This document shows, piece by piece, positions 8,898 to 16,493 of a stretch of 64,000 nucleotides of DNA (the stretch's first letter is position 1; every line of letters begins with the position of its first letter). Source of the stretch: Olleya sp. Hel_I_94. GTDB lineage: Bacteria > Bacteroidota > Bacteroidia > Flavobacteriales > Flavobacteriaceae. A model generated the notes under the pieces. It saw only the letters and a program-made list of their open reading frames with translations. It ran no database searches and was not told the origin of the DNA. Position numbers and translations under genes: made by a program. The DNA is taken from positions 64,501 through 128,500 of the forward strand of contig NZ_VISI01000001.1 in the NCBI RefSeq assembly GCF_007827365.1. Reading direction: 5' to 3'.

Positions 8898-9194
8898 TTA
8901 CTTTTTTAATTCAACAGCTGGCTTGTTTAAAGATTTACTCATTTCCATAGAAATAGCAGAACGATCAAACTTTAATTTTCCAGACATAGTTTCTATAACG
9001 CAACTATTATCCTTATCATTAAGCTGTGCAATTTTTCCATGCATTCCGCTTTTAGTAATTACCTTATCACCTGCTTTTAAATCCGAAGCAAAACGCTTTT
9101 CTTGTTTAGCACGTTTCATTTGTGGTGCAATCATAAAGAAGTACACTACAGCAAACATTGCTATTATAGGTAAAAATCCGCTAATTCCTTCCAT
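8898..9194 (-). CDS. yajC: Preprotein translocase accessory subunit YajC
   Basis: The 98-residue protein has one N-terminal membrane helix (ILPIIAMFAVVYFFMIAPQ) followed by the family signature QMKRAKQEKRF and a small basic domain (LKAGDKVITKSGMHGKIAQL). YajC associates with SecDF to assist protein export. Its start overlaps the stop of the DUF1573 gene by one base, so it is the last gene of a nusB-DUF1573-yajC operon, an order common in Bacteroidota. Confidence 0.95.
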   Translation of the reverse strand: MEGISGFLPIIAMFAVVYFFMIAPQMKRAKQEKRFASDLKAGDKVITKSGMHGKIAQLNDKDNSCVIETMSGKLKFDRSAISMEMSKSLNKPAVELKK

Positions 9195-9709
9195 TATTGT
9201 GTAAGTGGTCCTGGGTTAGCATTTGGATTTGTTCTAAGTGGTGCCTGCTTAACAGGTGCGTTAGGATCTGGAGTAATAAAAGCTGATATTTTTACAGACT
9301 CTTTACCAGTAGCTGTGTTAGCTGTGATGTTAATTACTTTAGATGTTTTGTTAGCTCCTTTTCCGTTAAATTTAACAGTAAAAGAATCAGACTCTCCAAC
9401 AGCTAAAGGTGCTCTAGACCAATCTTGAGGAACTGTACATCCACAAGTACTTTTAATATCTGTAATAACTAAAGGTGCTTCTCCTTTGTTTGTGTAAGTA
9501 AATACTGTCTCTTGAGGTGTACCTGATACTATTTGACCAAAATCATGTTCTTTTTTATCAAACTCGATTACTGGTAACTTACCTGATTGTGCATCTCTCT
9601 CAGAAGCTGCTACTACATTGTTTGCATCAATTTTTGCTGCTGCATCTTGCTTACAAGATGATAAAGATATTAAGCATACTGCACTTAATAGAATCATTAC
9701 TTTTTTCAT
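9194..9709 (-). CDS. DUF1573 lipoprotein
   Basis: The 171-residue protein has a lipoprotein signal ending LSSC (Cys19). A DUF1573 immunoglobulin-like domain (residues ~48-145) has the hallmark segments EHDFGQIVSGTP, FTYTNKGEAPLVI and STCGCTVPQDWS. It ends in a Pro/Asn-rich tail. The family is very frequent in Bacteroidota and its function is unknown. It lies between nusB and yajC, coupled to yajC by a one-base overlap. Confidence 0.9.
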   Translation of the reverse strand: MKKVMILLSAVCLISLSSCKQDAAAKIDANNVVAASERDAQSGKLPVIEFDKKEHDFGQIVSGTPQETVFTYTNKGEAPLVITDIKSTCGCTVPQDWSRAPLAVGESDSFTVKFNGKGANKTSKVINITANTATGKESVKISAFITPDPNAPVKQAPLRTNPNANPGPLTQ

Positions 9710-9795
9710 AATACTTATTTTAGAATTTGTGTAGTTTATTATTAAACTGCCACTTAAATTAATTTTTGGTTTGTAAAAATAATAATATTTTTTGA

Positions 9796-10740
9796 CTACA
9801 TCAATCCTCGACCAACTTTATTTAATTTTCCTTCTTCTTGATATTCTTTTAACAATTTATCTAGAATTCCGTTAATAAAAATACTGCTTTTAGGCGTTGA
9901 GTATTCTTTAGCAATTTCTAGGTATTCATTAATTGTTACTTTAGTAGGAATTGAAGGAAAACTAGTTAACTCGCAAATAGCCATTTTTAATAAAACCATG
10001 TCTATAGTTGCGATACGTTCTGTATCCCAATTTTTAGTTTTATTAGCTATTTCTTCGCTTAATTTGGATTGGTTTAACATTGTTTTTTTAAACAAGTTAA
10101 TTGCGTATTGTTTATCCTCGATATCTTTGTACAACTTAGGTGTAAGGAAACGCTCGTCTGATGTTTCTTTAATTTTTCTAAGTAATTTTAAAATAGCTGT
10201 ATTTACTGTTGGAAGATCATCTAACCAAGTAAGGTTTTTATCTTCAATATAATCGTAAAGTTTCTCGTTAGGAGCTATTATTTCTTTAAATACATCTACT
10301 ATAAAGTTTCTATCTTCTTTAAAGGTAGACAATTTAGTTTGCATGTATTCTTTATATAAATCACTAGCAATTATTTCTTTATAGATAATATCTACATACT
10401 CATTATCTAGTTGCCAATTTTTAATATTGTTGACTTCAAAAGCTGTTTTTAAAGCCACGTTATTAGACAGTAGTTCTAAAACTTGATTGTTTATAAATTT
10501 TTTGTTGGGATTTTTTTCTTCTGCTGTAGCTAAATGCTTTTTCTGAATAGTTTCTAACTGCGTTTTAGATTTTTTACCGACCTCTATCATTAGGGATAGT
10601 GTCATTAGATATAAATTATACATATTGTCTATACTGTATAATAAAAATTTTTGGTCTTTAGAAAAATCATCACTTTCTGTACCATCAAATGCATATAAAA
10701 CTTGCATTACTTTAACACGAATATGTCTTCTACTTAGCAT
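9796..10740 (-). CDS. nusB: Transcription antitermination factor NusB (long Bacteroidota form)
   Basis: NusB binds boxA RNA with S10 during rRNA antitermination. The C-terminal ~130 residues carry the all-helical NusB fold with NWDTERIATIDMVLLKMAICEL and TKVTINEYLEIAKEYSTPKSSIFINGILDKL. The N-terminus RRHIRVKVMQVLYAFD is also typical. At 314 aa it is about twice the E. coli length because of a helical insertion, which is normal for this phylum. It is first in the operon with the DUF1573 gene (86 bp downstream) and yajC. A 19-bp palindrome lies just upstream at 10759-10777. Confidence 0.94.
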   Translation of the reverse strand: MLSRRHIRVKVMQVLYAFDGTESDDFSKDQKFLLYSIDNMYNLYLMTLSLMIEVGKKSKTQLETIQKKHLATAEEKNPNKKFINNQVLELLSNNVALKTAFEVNNIKNWQLDNEYVDIIYKEIIASDLYKEYMQTKLSTFKEDRNFIVDVFKEIIAPNEKLYDYIEDKNLTWLDDLPTVNTAILKLLRKIKETSDERFLTPKLYKDIEDKQYAINLFKKTMLNQSKLSEEIANKTKNWDTERIATIDMVLLKMAICELTSFPSIPTKVTINEYLEIAKEYSTPKSSIFINGILDKLLKEYQEEGKLNKVGRGLM

Positions 10741-10758
10741 ACTTACAAAGAACTTTAG

Positions 10759-10777
10759 ATTTCAATTATATTGAAAT
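10759..10777. promoter_or_regulatory. 19-bp palindrome upstream of nusB
   Basis: ATTTCAATTATATTGAAAT is a perfect 8-3-8 inverted repeat 19 bp upstream of the nusB ATG and downstream of the dehydrogenase terminator. It has no T-run, so it is not a terminator. It may be an operator or a leader hairpin; no clear promoter elements flank it. Confidence 0.35.
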
Positions 10778-10794
10778 ACTTTTAAATTATTAAT

Positions 10795-10825
10795 TAAAAA
10801 AGGCGAAAGCTTTCACTTTCGCCTT
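10795..10825 (-). terminator. Terminator of the Leu/Phe/Val dehydrogenase gene
   Basis: AAGGCGAAAG (10800-10809) pairs with CTTTCGCCTT (10816-10825), followed by a U-run on the minus strand, 28 bp after the dehydrogenase stop. Confidence 0.85.
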
Positions 10826-10852
10826 GCAAAAATAGTCTATTTTATAAGATAT

Positions 10853-11956
10853 CTATTGCTGATTTTCTTTTTTTCTAGCTTCAATTCTGCTTAAAGCTAT
10901 ATTTAATGCTGCTTGATGTGTTGTTATATCATTAGTTTCAGCATTACTTAATATCTCCAAGGTTGTATTGTAGATGTTTTCTGTCTTTCTCATTATTTCT
11001 TGTTTACCGTAGTTTTCTAATTCTGCGTAAACATTAATAATTCCTCCTGCATTAATTAAAAAGTCTGGTGCATATACAATACCTTTTTCTTGTAATATAC
11101 GACCATGCTTAAGCTCGTCTGCTAATTGATTATTTGCTGCTCCAGCGATAACTTTAGCTTGGATACTGTTAATTGTAGCATCGTTAATTGTTGCTCCTAA
11201 AGCGCAAGGTGCGTAAATATCTACAGCCTCTGCATACACATTACTTCCTTTGTATATAGATGCTCCGTATTTTTTACTGATTGCCTCTAAACGTTCTTGA
11301 TTAATATCGTCGATAATTACTTTTGCACCATCATTTGTTAGGTGCTCCACTAAAGATTCTCCAACATGTCCAATACCTTGTACAATTACTGTTTTATCCT
11401 CTAAGACATCTGTACCAAATTTAAATTTAGCAGCTGCTTTCATTCCCATAAAAACACCATAAGCTGTAATAGGAGATGGATTACCTGCTCCACCTTTGTC
11501 TTCAGAAATACCAGTAACATAAGGTGTTACTTCTCTAACTAAATCCATATCTACAGTTTCCATTCCTACATCTTCTGCAGTAATATACTTTCCGCTTAAG
11601 CTATGCACAAACTCTCCAAAACGCTTCATTAATTCTGGCGTTTTTTGTGTTTTTGCATCACCAATAATTACTGCTTTTCCACCACCAAGGTTTAAACCTG
11701 TAATTGCTGACTTAAAGGTCATTCCTCTAGACAAACGTAAAACGTCATTAACAGCTTCCCATTCGTTAGCATATTGCCACATTCTAGTACCTCCTAAAGC
11801 AGGTCCTAAAACTGTGTTATGTATTCCAATTATTGCTTTTAATCCTGTATCTTTGTCGTTGCAAAAAACGACTTGTTCGTGATTATCAAATGATAATTGT
11901 CCAAAAACAGGATCTGCTTTTGATAATTGATTAGTGTTGATTACTTCTGAAACCAT
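10853..11956 (-). CDS. Leu/Phe/Val dehydrogenase
   Basis: The 367-residue NAD-dependent amino-acid dehydrogenase should oxidatively deaminate branched-chain (or aromatic) amino acids to 2-oxo acids. The N-terminal domain shows GPALGGTRMW and the catalytic-lysine region MTFKSAITGLNLGGGKAVI. The C-terminal Rossmann domain shows VQGIGHVGESL and GAANNQL. Length and motifs match leucine dehydrogenase; substrate choice among Leu, Val and Phe is not decidable by eye. The gene is monocistronic, with a promoter at 12011-12041, a perfect 10-5-10 palindrome in the leader and its own terminator. Confidence 0.9.
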   Translation of the reverse strand: MVSEVINTNQLSKADPVFGQLSFDNHEQVVFCNDKDTGLKAIIGIHNTVLGPALGGTRMWQYANEWEAVNDVLRLSRGMTFKSAITGLNLGGGKAVIIGDAKTQKTPELMKRFGEFVHSLSGKYITAEDVGMETVDMDLVREVTPYVTGISEDKGGAGNPSPITAYGVFMGMKAAAKFKFGTDVLEDKTVIVQGIGHVGESLVEHLTNDGAKVIIDDINQERLEAISKKYGASIYKGSNVYAEAVDIYAPCALGATINDATINSIQAKVIAGAANNQLADELKHGRILQEKGIVYAPDFLINAGGIINVYAELENYGKQEIMRKTENIYNTTLEILSNAETNDITTHQAALNIALSRIEARKKENQQ

Positions 11957-11980
11957 TTAGTTGACATTTAATTAATGTAT

Positions 11981-12005
11981 TGAAATTACACTATTTGTAA
12001 TTTCA
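11981..12005. promoter_or_regulatory. Perfect 10-5-10 palindrome in the dehydrogenase leader
   Basis: TGAAATTACA, five bases (CTATT on the plus strand), then TGTAATTTCA. The dyad lies between the predicted -7 element (12011-12018) and the ATG (11956), at or just after the expected transcription start. It could be a repressor operator or a 5' UTR hairpin. Confidence 0.55.
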
Positions 12006-12010
12006 GCATG

Positions 12011-12041
12011 CGAAATTAGCTTATAATTAATATTAAAACAA
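12011..12041 (-). promoter_or_regulatory. Putative promoter of the Leu/Phe/Val dehydrogenase gene
   Basis: On the minus strand TTG (complement of 12039-12041) is followed after 20 nt by TAATTTCG (complement of 12011-12018), one base off TAnnTTTG. The palindrome starts 6 nt further downstream. Confidence 0.42.
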
Positions 12042-12065
12042 TAATTAGCATGTTAAAATGTGAAA

Positions 12066-12094
12066 TTGTTAAAAACTTTTTAAACTTAGGTTTT
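12066..12094 (+). promoter_or_regulatory. Possible promoter of the ABC exporter gene
   Basis: TTG (12066-12068), 18 nt, then TAGGTTTT (12087-12094), one base off the consensus. It would leave an almost leaderless message because the ATG is at 12102. This is a weak visual match. Confidence 0.25.
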
Positions 12095-12101
12095 CATTTA
12101 A

Positions 12102-13844
12102 ATGAAAGAATTACAACATATTAACAAATACTTTTACAAATATAGAACACAAATTATAATTGGTGTTTTAATTACCATCGTTTCTAAACTATTTACTGTA
12201 TTTGTTCCCAAATTTATAGGTTCTATTATAGACGTGGTTAACGACCAATTACAAAATCCGGAAAGTAGTGAGGTTGCTTACAAAGCCAAACTATTGAAGT
12301 ACATTTTATTTTTGGTAGGTTCTGCAATATTGTCTGGTATATTAACCTTCTGGATGCGTCAAACAATAATTAATGTATCGCGTTATATTGAATATGATTT
12401 AAAAAACGAAATCTACCAACAATACCAAAAACTATCTTTAAATTTTTATAAAAAAAATAGGACTGGTGATTTAATGAATCGTATAAGTGAGGACGTGACC
12501 AAAGTACGTATGTATACTGGTCCTGCAATTATGTATAGTATTAATACCTTAACATTGTTTATTGTAGCTCTAGTTTTTATGTTTAGACAAGCGCCAATGT
12601 TGACACTTTACACAATTATTCCGCTACCAATTTTATCCATAATTATTTATAAAATTAGCTCAGAAATACATAAACGTAGTACCATTGTACAACAATACTT
12701 ATCCAAACTATCCACGTTTTCTCAAGAAACTTTTAGTGGAATTTCTGTAATTAAGGCTTATGGTATAGAGCCACAAACCTCAGCTAATTTTGATGAATTA
12801 TCAGAAACCAATAAAGAGAAACAATTAAGTTTGGTACGTATACAAGCCTTGTTTTTTCCGATGATGATTTTGCTTATTGGGTTAAGCAACGTGTTAGTTA
12901 TATATATTGGAGGTAAACAATATATGAATGGCGAAATTAGCTTAGGTACAATTTCTGAATTTATTATGTACGTTAACCTTCTAACTTGGCCAGTTGCAAC
13001 TGTAGGTTGGGTGACCTCTATTGTACAGGAAGCAGAAGCTTCTCAAAATAGAATTAATGAGTTTTTAAAAACCGAACCAGAAATACAAAATAACAACGCT
13101 GAATTATCAGAAATTAATGGCGAAATAGAATTTAAAAATGTGTCTTTTACTTATGATGACACCAACATACAAGCCTTAAAAAATGTTAGTTTTAAGGTAA
13201 ATACAGGTCAAACTTTAGCTGTTATAGGAAAAACTGGGTCCGGAAAATCTACAATCTTAGATTTAGTAGGACGTTTGTACGACGTAGACTCAGGCACTAT
13301 ATTAATAGATCAAAAACCTATTGAAACCCTAAACCTATATAGCCTAAGGGACGCTACAGGTTATGTACCACAAGATGCCTTTTTGTTTAGCGACTCCATT
13401 AATAACAACATTAAGTTTGGTAAAGAAAACGCTACAGATCAAGAGGTTATAGATGCTGCTAAATTAGCACAAGTGCATAAAAACATAATCAAATTTAACA
13501 AACAATACGACACTGTTTTAGGTGAGCGTGGCATCACGCTTTCTGGAGGACAAAAGCAACGTGTATCCATTGCTAGAGCTATTATTAAAAAGCCTCAAAT
13601 TATGTTATTTGATGACTGTTTATCTGCAGTTGATACTGAAACTGAAGAGAAGATTTTAAATAACTTAAAAACAATTACTAAAGGAAAAACAACCATAATT
13701 GTAAGTCACAGAATCTCTTCTGCTAAAAATGCAGATCAAATTATAGTTTTAGACGATGGTCAAATTGTGCAATCAGGCACACATGAAAACCTTATAAACA
13801 CTGATGGTTATTACAAAGAGCTCTATTTAAAAACAACTAAGTAA
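12102..13844 (+). CDS. ABC half-exporter (MdlA/MsbA-like, fused TMD-NBD)
   Basis: The 580-residue inner-membrane half transporter has a six-helix exporter domain (~15-320) and a nucleotide-binding domain (~340-580). Visible motifs are Walker A GKTGSGKST (376-384), Q-loop YVPQDAF, signature LSGGQ (480-484) and H-loop VSHRISS. Walker B reads MLFDDCLSAVD, so the residue after the Walker B Asp is Asp505 rather than the usual catalytic Glu. That is a feature of the degenerate subunit in heterodimeric exporters such as MdlA or TM287. The substrate (lipid or drug) cannot be inferred. No second half transporter adjoins it. Confidence 0.87.
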   Translation: MKELQHINKYFYKYRTQIIIGVLITIVSKLFTVFVPKFIGSIIDVVNDQLQNPESSEVAYKAKLLKYILFLVGSAILSGILTFWMRQTIINVSRYIEYDLKNEIYQQYQKLSLNFYKKNRTGDLMNRISEDVTKVRMYTGPAIMYSINTLTLFIVALVFMFRQAPMLTLYTIIPLPILSIIIYKISSEIHKRSTIVQQYLSKLSTFSQETFSGISVIKAYGIEPQTSANFDELSETNKEKQLSLVRIQALFFPMMILLIGLSNVLVIYIGGKQYMNGEISLGTISEFIMYVNLLTWPVATVGWVTSIVQEAEASQNRINEFLKTEPEIQNNNAELSEINGEIEFKNVSFTYDDTNIQALKNVSFKVNTGQTLAVIGKTGSGKSTILDLVGRLYDVDSGTILIDQKPIETLNLYSLRDATGYVPQDAFLFSDSINNNIKFGKENATDQEVIDAAKLAQVHKNIIKFNKQYDTVLGERGITLSGGQKQRVSIARAIIKKPQIMLFDDCLSAVDTETEEKILNNLKTITKGKTTIIVSHRISSAKNADQIIVLDDGQIVQSGTHENLINTDGYYKELYLKTTK

Positions 13845-13930
13845 AAAGATTTACACTAAAATGTTGTTTCATTCAACTTTTTTTTTGACTTTTGAGTTTA
13901 CGAATTAACTAACAACACAAATCAAGGATT

Positions 13931-14335
13931 ATGCATAATAACGAGATGATGGAGAAGGAAGAAATTTTTTCGAAAGTATTAAGAGCAGGAAGACGAACTT
14001 ATTTTTTTGATGTAAGAGCTACTAAAGCAGATGATTACTACCTGACTATTACAGAAAGTAAAAAGTTTACAAATGACGATGGATCATTTCATTATAAAAA
14101 ACATAAAATTTACTTATATAAAGAAGACTTTAGTGAGTTTAATGACATCTTAAAAGAAATGACAGATTACATCATCAACGAAAAAGGAGATGAAGTTATT
14201 AGCGAGCGTCACCAAAAAGATTTCAAGAAAGAATATGATACTCCAGCCACTCCTACTTCTGAAGCTAAGACTGAAACATCTGAAACACCAAGTGCTGAAA
14301 GTAGATTTACAGATGTAGATTTTGACGATATTTAA
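13931..14335 (+). CDS. PUR-domain nucleic-acid-binding protein (DUF3276)
   Basis: The 134-residue cytoplasmic protein has an N-terminal PUR-alpha-like domain (residues ~8-80) with EEIFSKVLRAGRRTYFFDVR, YYLTITESKKF and HKIYLYKEDFSEF, the DUF3276 signature of Bacteroidota. The tail (~95-134) is acidic and Thr/Ser/Pro-rich, probably disordered, ending DVDFDDI. PUR proteins bind single-stranded DNA or RNA; the target here is unknown. A weak promoter-like pair (TTG 13864-13866, 20 nt, GACTTTTG) lies upstream. It is followed by a terminator shared with the convergent acyltransferase pseudogene. Confidence 0.88.
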   Translation: MHNNEMMEKEEIFSKVLRAGRRTYFFDVRATKADDYYLTITESKKFTNDDGSFHYKKHKIYLYKEDFSEFNDILKEMTDYIINEKGDEVISERHQKDFKKEYDTPATPTSEAKTETSETPSAESRFTDVDFDDI

Positions 14336-14355
14336 TATAAAAATCACCTTATATC

Positions 14356-14392
14356 AAAAAAACCTTTTCTAAATTTAGAGAAGGTTTTTTTT
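14356..14392. terminator. Terminator after the PUR gene
   Basis: AAAAAACCTTTTCT / AGAGAAGGTTTTTT around an AAATTT loop (one G-U pair), with a long T-run. It overlaps the last bases of the convergent acyltransferase reading frame. Confidence 0.8.
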
Positions 14393-15419
14393 ATGCTTTA
14401 TTGTAAATCAAAATTAAAATTAGACTTCCCAAAATAAATATAAAACTTGCAACAAAATTAAAGGTAAGCCAAATAATAGCAGATATAACAAATAACCAAA
14501 GTGGTACTAAAGTTATACTTATAGCAAACCTAAAGGTAGATAAAAACTCAGCTTCCTTAATTTTTGGTTTTATGTTGTGTCTCCAAACCAAAATAGGCAC
14601 ACATAATAACAAATAAAGGATTGGCTTTATTAAGACTTTAAACTTAGATTGTTTTACACGCTTAACGTGACACGTTTTAAACTGACTTACAATACAATGA
14701 TAAACACTATTGGGATTGGTAAAATCCACATTTAACTTATTAAGTTTTTCTACGATAGAAGCATAATTACTTTGTGGTATGTGAGTTGTTAAACTTATTA
14801 ACGAATTAAAAACATCCTGTTTAATTTGTTTAGTCGCAATAAAATCGTCTAAATGATTATAAGATTTAGACGCTAAAGCTTCTCCAAAACAAATAGAAAC
14901 AGTACTACCCATTGCTCTAGGTTCTTGGTAATTTAAACCCACTGGAATTAAATTTATTGACTGCTTAGGATACGTTTGCCTGTGTTCTAAAATAATTCTT
15001 GTAAACCCCTTACTTAGTGGTCTAACTCGTCTTTCTAAATTGTGATTTCCTTCTGGAAAAATAGTCACTGCTTTGTTATCATGTAACAAATTAACAGTAT
15101 TACTAAAAACAGATTTATTTTTAGCAATCGTGCTCTAGCCATCTCTAACACGATAAATTGGTCGCATATTCAAGCTATGCAATAACCTACTTACAAATGG
15201 TTTTTTAAAAACACCAGCTCTAGTTAAAAAATAACTTAAGCGTCCAGACTTTGTAGCCAATAGCAAAGCATCTATTAACGCATTTTGATGATTGGATAAA
15301 AATAAAACGGGTTGGTCTTTTGGTATGCTTTTTTTTCCGTTTACAATTATTTTTTTATAGTAAAAAAACAATCCTAATTGAATATAAATCCTAACGGTAT
15401 GTAATCCTATTTTATTCAA
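14391..15419 (-). pseudogene. PlsC-like acyltransferase interrupted by one in-frame TAG
   Basis: Two pieces in the same frame make one 342-codon PlsC-type acyltransferase. Codons 1-94 (from ATG 15419) hold LFLSNHQNALIDALLLATKSG (acyltransferase block I) and NMRPIYRVRDG. Codon 95 is TAG (15135-15137). Downstream, STIAKNKSVFSN leads to block III IFPEGNHNLERRVRPLSKGFTRI and two or three C-terminal membrane helices. Relatives as I recall them have RDGWST at the junction, so one G-to-A change (TGG to TAG) explains the stop. No frameshift is needed. The second half could restart at 15089 but would lack the catalytic His. The gene is probably recently inactivated, or the stop is a sequencing error. 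Confidence 0.82.
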
Positions 15420-15436
15420 ATATCTTAACCAGACTA

Positions 15437-15769
15437 CTATGATACAGAAGTTCCGTTAGGAACTTTGGTTTCTGGATTTAACAAAATAACATCTTTAGCA
15501 TTAACCGCTCCCAATACTAAACACTCACTCATAAATTTTGCAATCTGCTTACGCGGAAAATTTACCACTGCAACTATTTGCCTATTTAGTAAGTCTTCTT
15601 TTTTATAAAGCTTTGTAATTTGCGCACTAGTTTTTTTAACACCCAAACCTCCAAAATCTATGATTAATTGATACGCAGGGTTTTTGGCTTCTGGAAAATC
15701 ATTAACTTCTAAAATAGTACCTACACGTAAATCTACTTTGGTAAAATCTTCAAATTGAATAGTGCTCAT
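15437..15769 (-). CDS. csaA: CsaA-like tRNA-binding-domain protein
   Basis: The 110-residue single-domain protein is of the EMAP II/Trbp111 OB-fold class. It opens with FEDFTKVDLRVGTILEVNDFP and continues with YQLIIDFGGLGVKKTSAQIT and the CsaA-typical VAVVNFPRKQIAKFMSECLVLG. CsaA binds tRNA-like ligands and was described as an export chaperone in Bacillus. It lies 17 bp upstream of the broken acyltransferase on the same strand. Confidence 0.9.
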   Translation of the reverse strand: MSTIQFEDFTKVDLRVGTILEVNDFPEAKNPAYQLIIDFGGLGVKKTSAQITKLYKKEDLLNRQIVAVVNFPRKQIAKFMSECLVLGAVNAKDVILLNPETKVPNGTSVS

Positions 15770-15843
15770 AATTACCCTTGGTTATATTTAATTTAGGACT
15801 TTAAAATAAAACTAATTTTAAGCCAAAACAAACAATTATTAAT

Positions 15844-16386
15844 CTAAATCCAGCCTTTACTTTTTAAAACACATTCTATATGCGCATAATGATGATTACT
15901 ATGCCAAGCATAATTACCTAAATTTTTATCTAAAGCTATCATTTGATTGTTTTCCGGATGAATAAAGGTACGTTGGAATTGTTCTGCTGTTAAGCCTTTT
16001 AAATAATGCACTAATTTAGCATGTACTACTTTAATATGCAATAGAGATAGCGCTATTGGCTGATTATAATCATGCTGAGAAGCCCATGTGTTTTCATCAT
16101 AGGCTTTTATTACTGGGTTATCTTCTGTCATTGCCCATTTAAATCTTATATAACTATGATGGTGACTGTCTGCAATGTGGTGTATTACTTGTCTAATAGT
16201 CCAGCCTCCTAACCTATAAGGTGTATCTAATTGCTTGTCTGACAAGTTAACCACCAACTGCTCCAACCTATTTGGAAAATGTTTTAGTATTGATAACCAA
16301 GCATCAATACTCGCTTCCGTTATTGTTGATGGACATTCAAATTTTCCGATAGGATATTTTAACCTTTCTAATTCTTGATCTAACAT
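15844..16386 (-). CDS. DinB/YfiT-like putative metal-dependent hydrolase or thiol transferase
   Basis: The 180-residue four-helix-bundle protein is of the DinB superfamily, closest to YfiT/BstA. The start is ELERLKYPIGKFECPSTIT. Metal-ligand histidines are visible in GGWTIRQVIHHIADSHHHSY and in the C-terminal WHSNHHYAHIECV. I chose ATG at 16386. A longer frame to 16413 would start with TTG inside the terminator of the upstream immunophilin gene, and homologues begin near this Met. YfiT-type enzymes act in bacillithiol or related thiol transfer; the substrate here is unknown. Confidence 0.85.
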   Translation of the reverse strand: MLDQELERLKYPIGKFECPSTITEASIDAWLSILKHFPNRLEQLVVNLSDKQLDTPYRLGGWTIRQVIHHIADSHHHSYIRFKWAMTEDNPVIKAYDENTWASQHDYNQPIALSLLHIKVVHAKLVHYLKGLTAEQFQRTFIHPENNQMIALDKNLGNYAWHSNHHYAHIECVLKSKGWI

Positions 16387-16403
16387 GGGATTAATGTAAT
16401 TAA

Positions 16404-16437
16404 AAAACCTCAAAAGATATTACTCTTTTGAGGTTTT
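16404..16437 (-). terminator. Terminator of the dual immunophilin gene
   Basis: AAAACCTCAAAAG (16404-16416) and CTTTTGAGGTTTT (16425-16437) form a perfect 13-bp stem with a U-run on the minus strand, about 60 bp past the immunophilin stop. Confidence 0.85.
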
Positions 16438-16493
16438 AAATATTTATAATTTTTGTTTTAGAATATCTAAATAGAGCAATAAATAATTAATTA

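Noticed and set aside
8923..9204. 93-codon plus-strand frame opposite yajC
   Set aside because: It covers yajC almost exactly in antisense; yajC is unambiguous.
13861..13885. Terminator after the ABC exporter
   Set aside because: The stem is only about four base pairs (GTTG/CAAC) before the T-run, too weak to call.
16387..16413. Nine extra N-terminal residues on the YfiT-like protein
   Set aside because: The extension starts with TTG inside the terminator stem of the upstream gene; ATG 16386 fits the family.
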